Assembly (NCBI GenBank): GCA_900618425.1
Contig: UZAN01050403.1
Coordinates: forward strand, 5,909-18,450
Length of the DNA: 12,542 bases
DNA from: Echinostoma caproni
Lineage: Eukaryota; Platyhelminthes; Trematoda; Plagiorchiida; Echinostomatidae
Direction: 5' to 3'
In this document: positions 8,523 to 12,542 of the stretch, piece after piece
Layout of the letters: each line of letters begins with the position of its first letter
Position numbering within the stretch: the stretch's first letter is position 1
Position numbers and translations under genes: made by a program
The notes under the pieces: generated by a model
Told to the model about the DNA's origin: nothing
The model's input: the letters and a program-made list of their open reading frames with translations, nothing else
Databases searched by the model: none

Positions 8523-8934
8523 CAGACAACGAAACTTTATTGTTAGCAACAGACATTCTGTCTACGGGGGTCCATCTGTTTGAGCGGATGCTCTCATGCA
8601 AGCCATCTTATGTTTGCAGTGACTATGGATAGCTGTCTTGGAAAAGTCGAGTATAGTAATCAAGGGTTTATTGAACTAGTTATTACTTTAAAATACAGGA
8701 ATTTGGAGCTGGATAATTATCAAAAGATCACGGACATATTTTGAAATCATCATCATCATCCATAAAAAACGAAATATAGTACGAGAAATTTTATTGTTTC
8801 GGGTTGATTTCAAATCACCACTGGCAAACGAGTGTTGGAATCTGTTACCGAACATTCAGTAACAGAAAGCCAAATGAAAAAATAGAGAGACTTAAAGTAT
8901 TTTATGAATTCATTCACTAATCGTTTGTACCGAT

Positions 8935-9065
8935 TAATTCGTTTTGAGATGGTTGCATTTTGCTTTTAAGGTCCCGGGTTCGATTCTCTGTCGAATTGAT
9001 TGGTTCCCAAAGCCAATGAGACTCAAAAGTACTTAAATAGCTGTACGGTGCTTCCCCCTGGTCCA
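8935..9065 (+). mobile_element. Diverged tRNA-headed SINE, copy 1, with a broken hammerhead
   Basis: A near-consensus RNA polymerase III B box (GGTTCGATTCT, 8977-8987) lies in a tRNA-like head. The body aligns without effort to copy 2 at 9133-9300: the shared order is B box, a TTGATTGG/GTCGATGG block, AATGAGACTC versus GATGAGACCC, then CGGTGCTTCCCC versus AGTGCTCCCC. At the ribozyme position the core has C and A in place of U4 and G5 (9014, 9015), and T in place of G12 (9034), so self-cleavage should be lost. The A box is barely recognisable. It is the older, more decayed member of the pair. Confidence 0.6.
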
Positions 9066-9132
9066 GGGTACATTCTCCATTTTGTGTATTCAACGAAATC
9101 GTGTATATTCCAAACGAGAAACGGTCTGATCA

Positions 9133-9300
9133 GCTGCCCGGCGGCCGAGTGGGTAGTATGCTTGAGTTCTGTCTGTGAGGTCCAGGGCTCGATCCCCAGT
9201 TGAGTCGATGGGGTTTCGCATTGCTGCTGATGAGACCCACCCAGGTTGAAACACCTGCTGTCCAGTGCTCCCCAGTTTTTCAGCTCACGCCTAATTTACA
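9133..9300 (+). mobile_element. tRNA-derived SINE, copy 2, carrying a hammerhead ribozyme
   Basis: The head matches a Ser/Leu-type tRNA. The A box is CGGCCGAGTGG at 9142-9152 and the B box is GGCTCGATCCC at 9186-9196; their spacing is right for an internal polymerase III promoter. Downstream lies a complete hammerhead core (see the ncRNA entry). A tail of unclear end follows; I place it near 9300. No long poly-A is seen. A tRNA head plus a hammerhead is the layout known from the schistosome Sm-alpha retroposons, so I infer a related fluke SINE. It has no coding capacity and would depend on a LINE partner. The RTE tail and the LINE in this window show no matching 3' end. Confidence 0.72.
9218..9271 (+). 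ncRNA. Type I hammerhead ribozyme, core intact
   Basis: All invariant core bases are present in order: CTGATGA (9227-9233), stem II GACC 9234-9237 with GGTT 9244-9247 around a 6-nt loop, then GAAA (9248-9251). Stem III is very short: A9251-U9261, C9252-G9260 and A9253-U9259 with a 5-nt loop. The cleavage triplet is GTC, so the cut is predicted after C9262. Stem I pairs TGCTG 9222-9226 with CAGTG 9263-9267, including two G/U pairs, and extends weakly to 9218/9271. A short stem III with an open stem I is typical of SINE-borne type I hammerheads. The G/U pair at position 10.1-11.1 is less stable than the usual G-C and may slow it. Confidence 0.75.
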
Positions 9301-9527
9301 CGACGACTTCATCATATAAACAAATCAAATCCTCCATTACTCTCACAAAAACAATTGAATCTATCAGGCGAAATTCCGTAAATAGACATTATTCATAAAA
9401 CGAGAACGAGGATTACCCTTTTAGTTTCATGATCTGTGAGATGAAATCTATGCGACTTAGACTGAGAGTTGAGGTTATCATATTGATCAGCCGTACAGTG
9501 GACTTGCCACGTTTACCGTTTCCGTAG
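9301..9527. other. Unassigned non-coding sequence
   Basis: Nothing is recognisable between the SINE tail and the acceptor-like site ending at 9527. Confidence 0.4.
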
Positions 9528-9742
9528 CCTTCAACCGGCCTTAGTGAATTTGTTGCATGCAAAGAGTAATTTGGAAAATCTGGGCATTACATGTCCTAAT
9601 GAAAGCAACCTGGGAGAATCGAGAGCCCAAACTGATTTTCGACTGTGAGTACTTGATATCCTATATAAATCCTTGGAATTTCAGAAATGTCAGTACTCTT
9701 ATGGCTGATTCATTTGTGGGGAGAGTTCTGGTTTCATGCTAA
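9528..9742 (+). CDS. Candidate two-exon gene end with a 40-nt intron (weak to moderate)
   Basis: The acceptor ccgtttccgtag (ending 9527) is followed by 117 bp open in one frame up to the donor GTGAGT (9645-9650). The peptide includes LVNLLHAKSNLENLGITCP and ends in QTDFRL. A 40-nt intron with a TTTCAG acceptor (9681-9684) follows. In the phase the first exon requires, the next exon reads NVSTLMADSFVGRVLVSC and stops at TAA 9740-9742. Introns of 30-40 nt are a known habit of flukes, which favours the model. The incoming phase also fits the exon candidates at 8186-8522, but no shared family is recognised. No polyadenylation signal is obvious downstream. The alternative frame from ATG 9687 (90 codons to 9959) is a competing reading. 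Confidence 0.25.
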
Positions 9743-11190
9743 CCATGAGACAAACAAACCAGTGATAAATATGACCTCAGTGATCAGTGCGTGCAAAACA
9801 TGCGGTGTAGACAAACAAGCCTGTAAAGTACAACGACTTCTCCAATCCAAGGAATATCTAGCGAGATACTTGTTAATGTATAAATGCGCGGATCGCTTTT
9901 GGACTGTACATGCGGTTGTAGTGGAGGAAGGGAATGAAACATTACTTATTGCGAAATAGCCTAAGCCTCACCTGGCATTCACTTGTTGACCCTTTACACA
10001 TGATAACCCACCATGGAAGAACGTACTCCATCATGAGACGTAGAATGTCTCCTTGATAAGAGGACCAAATGGTTAAACCACTCGAAATTAACGATACATG
10101 TGATACCCGAATTATCTGTCAGATTTATTGTTACTGATGTATCTGGAGCATTCGTAAAACTGAGTATCTCCGAGAAGCAAACGGGTTTCTTGGTAAGGCT
10201 GATATTTCTTACTCTATTTGCTCCTTCAACCATACACTGACCCCTGGAACCTCGAAAACGCAAATAATATCAACAAGACTAGTTCATCTGCCAAGCAGTT
10301 CATCATTACACCAATGGTTGTTTTCTGCGTTAGGCGTGGAGAACCGAACACTGGTCGGCGGAATCAGCTAAAGTTACCTACTTGCAGAGAACTTATACCT
10401 CTACAAGTATATTTCGTAGAGTATTGGACTCACATTTAGTGCAATCTTCGGTTTATTTGATCGATGATTCGGTGGGCGAAGAAACGTCTCTCTGCACCCC
10501 CAGTCCGATTGAGTGTATTCAGCTTCTTTGAGCAATATTGATTTATCTGTTCTAGACCACACAGAGGGCAGTCTCCTGTATTTTCCTTAATGTGTGACAT
10601 CTATGCCCGACTAGTTAAATTAGATTAAGTTCAATTCCCTGTCACAATGCCTGAAACTCAGTGATTTGTATTCACGAAACCCGATTTCTTCGACTTATAG
10701 TCAAGGAAAACCTATGGCAGGGTAGAAATAGAAACGTAACAAACTTACTTATGATCAGTGTGATAAGTGTAACATAGAAGAGTTTGATACTAGAATTTAG
10801 TTTAACCATCAACTGCGATAAGAACCGTATTTGTCGGTATGGCTTCGTGATAGTAAATAACAGCCTATCTGAAAAGCTTGTTCTCATGATAAAGCTAACA
10901 ATCGTGAATTAAAACTTACAATTCATCAAATGGGTATATGTTTCGTAAGGTTAAAAAGATGATCTGAAAGAAGCAAGCCACAATTCACCAATAAAATCTC
11001 GGAGCGTTGAGAAGATTATATTGAATGGAGTTCCGAATCAGGGCAGGGGTTCGAAGCTCGAGTCTATACCCATCCAATCACATCCAGGCGCCCACATTCG
11101 CTAAGCACTTGAAACATATTTGCCTTGCATAATTCAATCACGAGTTGCTATTTCGGGCAGGTAACCAGATGTTCAGGAAGGTAGAAATGT
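9743..11190. other. Unassigned sequence, mostly non-coding
   Basis: Frames of 70-90 codons occur on both strands (plus 9687-9959, minus 9994-10263, plus 10218-10439, minus 10672-10887) without recognisable products. A minus-strand donor of good consensus (CAG then GTGAGG) lies at 9974-9966. An isolated B-box-like GGTTCGAAGCT at 11048-11058 may be a worn SINE remnant. No other structure is seen. Confidence 0.4.
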
Positions 11191-11194
11191 CTGA

Positions 11195-11330
11195 AAGCTT
11201 AGCTGGTGGAGTGTACAGAGGTGTATATGCTATCCATACATGAGTTTGAATCCCAAAAAAGATTCAGATCGTTTCACAATTAGACCACGAGAAAAAGCTG
11301 TTAAACAAGCGAAGTGATTGAGTCATTTGA
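11195..11330 (+). mobile_element. Possible third, very worn tRNA-headed SINE
   Basis: An A-box-like TAGCTGGTGGAG (11200-11211) and a B-box-like GTTTGAATCCC (11244-11254) are spaced as in a tRNA. Downstream, a GTTTCACAATTAGACC block and a later GTTAAAC loosely follow the order of the ribozyme region in copy 2. The hammerhead core is not preserved. Similarity is weak enough that this may be chance. Confidence 0.25.
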
Positions 11331-11499
11331 CCATTCGGGATATCATCACACCACGTTGGTGTTGACAGAGGTTATTTCTCCCTGTGGTTATTATGACGAT
11401 CTGTAGTTCAATCAAAAGCAAATTCTAGATCAGGCATGCATGTATCTCACAACCAGTGGCAAACGAGTGCGGTACAAACACTCTTGCTATAAAGATACT

Positions 11500-12542
11500 A
11501 ATATACGATTTTTTCATGAGAATTGGAATTTATTGCTTGGTTTCTGCCATGTTCTCTCTGCGTTCGTATCCAAAGGGTTATTACTATGCCTAAAGAATAT
11601 TTATCATTCTTCTGTGTTATCCAACTCACATGGTTTTGCCCGAACTGAATTTTCCTCTCGTAGCAAGAAACTAAAGCGTGCCGGGTGGCAGACTGCGCTT
11701 GCACACATCCCTCCTGTGAAGATGATGGTTCCCTCATTAATCAGTTCCAACATTCGCTCGCTGTTTAGCAAACTTGCTGGCCTCACGGATCAACTAACTC
11801 ATTGCATGAACAAAAGCACGTGTGTGATATGCAAACAGGAATCGTGGCTCAACCGAAACATAGACGATTCGCTGGTCAACATACCTGGTTTTGCAAGTTT
11901 TGGACAAGACAGAGGAAGAAGCAAAAAGAAGTCCGGAGGCGGTATAATAATCTACATTAGCTCCGGTTGGTGCGGCAAGTCTGAACCGTTGTTTGTTTCC
12001 TCCTCTTATGGTATTGACTAACTGTTCCATGTCGACTTAGGTTTTCCCCTTATCGGAGCACAACTATTACCAATCTATACAGTGCCCATTCTTGCTCACA
12101 AATGGAAATGAGCTCTTTCTACGATGCATTTATTCCTTTCATTGCTCCCTTAGTAAATGATAATTTAATTTTAATTGTTGATGTTTTTAATCAGGGATCA
12201 ACCCAACCTTGACTTTCTTTCGGTCTATCAGATCTCTCTCTAACACCCACCAGAGGAAATGCTGTTTTGGACAAGGTTATTACTAATCATCCTAATATTT
12301 TCTCTCTCAAACTGAAGGCGCTAATCTCGTTTAGTGACCACTCTTTTATATCTTAGACAAAAGGTTTACTCTCGGTTGGCTTACCCCGTTTTTATTCAAA
12401 AACAAATGAACATAAAAATTCGGAATCTTTCAGCCGAAGGACTCCACCTCCTGAAGAAATCTCTTGCTATCATCTTTGCGTGGTTTTCCGTTCAACAGCC
12501 TCCCTGTTATGTTGAAAATTTTACAGAAACAGCTAGGGTGAT
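11500..12542 (+). mobile_element. Decayed CR1/Jockey-like LINE, AP-endonuclease region, cut by the window edge
   Basis: The frame 11440-12021 carries the start of an APE-type endonuclease. It has SSNIRSLFSKL (metal-site Asn 104 counted from 11440), CKQESWL (catalytic Glu 134), then DSLVNIPGFASFGQDR and GGGIIIYISS. The frame breaks at TAA 12019-12021 and TGA 12109-12111, then shifts by one base. It resumes as YDAFIPFIA, NDNLILIV, LTPTRGN, VLDKVITNHPN and SDHSFIS (the SDH motif with its His, 12333-12341). TGA 12210-12212 and TAG 12354-12356 interrupt it again. The usual GDFN motif near 12177-12191 reads V-D-V-F-N, so this site is altered. The reverse transcriptase domain would lie beyond the window. 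The 5' limit is uncertain; a Lys/Arg-rich segment (RSKKLKRAGW) just before the domain resembles the usual linker. It is an inactive copy. Confidence 0.8.

Noticed and set aside
8827..8839. 13-bp match tggcaaacgagtg, shared with about 11457-11469
   Set aside because: One 13-bp repeat in 12.5 kb is about what chance gives, and the flanks do not extend it.
9687..9959. 90-codon plus frame with a hydrophobic start, five Cys and two N-glycosylation sequons (secreted-peptide look)
   Set aside because: It competes with the phase-consistent exon reading at 9685-9742, and its length is not significant.
9994..10263. 89-codon minus frame with an alternative 48-codon frame ending at a perfect donor
   Set aside because: The acceptor side is poor (purine-rich), and there is no homology in either frame.

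Overview
The window looks like eukaryotic, intron-rich animal DNA, most probably from a digenean trematode (fluke). Four things point there. A non-LTR reverse transcriptase tail carries the wording typical of fluke RTE-like elements. A second, CR1/Jockey-like retroelement fragment is present. tRNA-headed short repeats occur, one with a hammerhead ribozyme core, as in the schistosome Sm-alpha family. Dinucleotide microsatellites are frequent. There are no operons or bacterial signals. Two ambiguous bases (1890 and 3101) show it is draft assembly. Genus cannot be fixed from the sequence.

Left part (1-2700): the only host gene I can call with confidence is on the minus strand, about 798-1685 (295 codons from the first in-frame ATG). 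It encodes an unrecognised Arg-rich, Ser/Thr/Pro-rich protein. The frame stays open well upstream of that ATG, and no polyadenylation signal lies downstream inside the window, so it is probably one exon of a larger gene. Its upstream side (1900-2660) is crowded with (AC)n, (AG)n/(CGAG)n and (CA)n tracts.

Middle (2700-8100): mostly non-coding. It holds a decayed RTE-type reverse transcriptase tail (about 3740-4283), a stop-poor degenerate region (5224-5812), a purine-rich stretch with (TG)11 (6180-6600), and a striking run of stem-loops (6742-6941) ending in a hairpin with a roughly 30-bp stem. A possible plus-strand terminal exon sits at 3159-3287.

Right part (8100-12542): two diverged copies of a tRNA-headed SINE lie about 209 bp apart in the same orientation (about 8935-9065 and 9133-9300), with a weaker third candidate at 11195-11330. 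The second copy contains every invariant hammerhead ribozyme core base. The first copy has the same layout but a broken core. Around them are low-confidence plus-strand exon candidates with compatible phases, including a 40-nt intron. The window ends inside a decayed 5' portion (AP-endonuclease domain) of a CR1/Jockey-like LINE (about 11500 to the edge).

The mobile pieces (RTE tail, SINEs, LINE) all lie on the plus strand and are all damaged. The main interest is the self-cleaving SINE and the structured 6.8-kb module. At this base composition, open frames of 60-80 codons are expected by chance in large number, so most short frames were not called.
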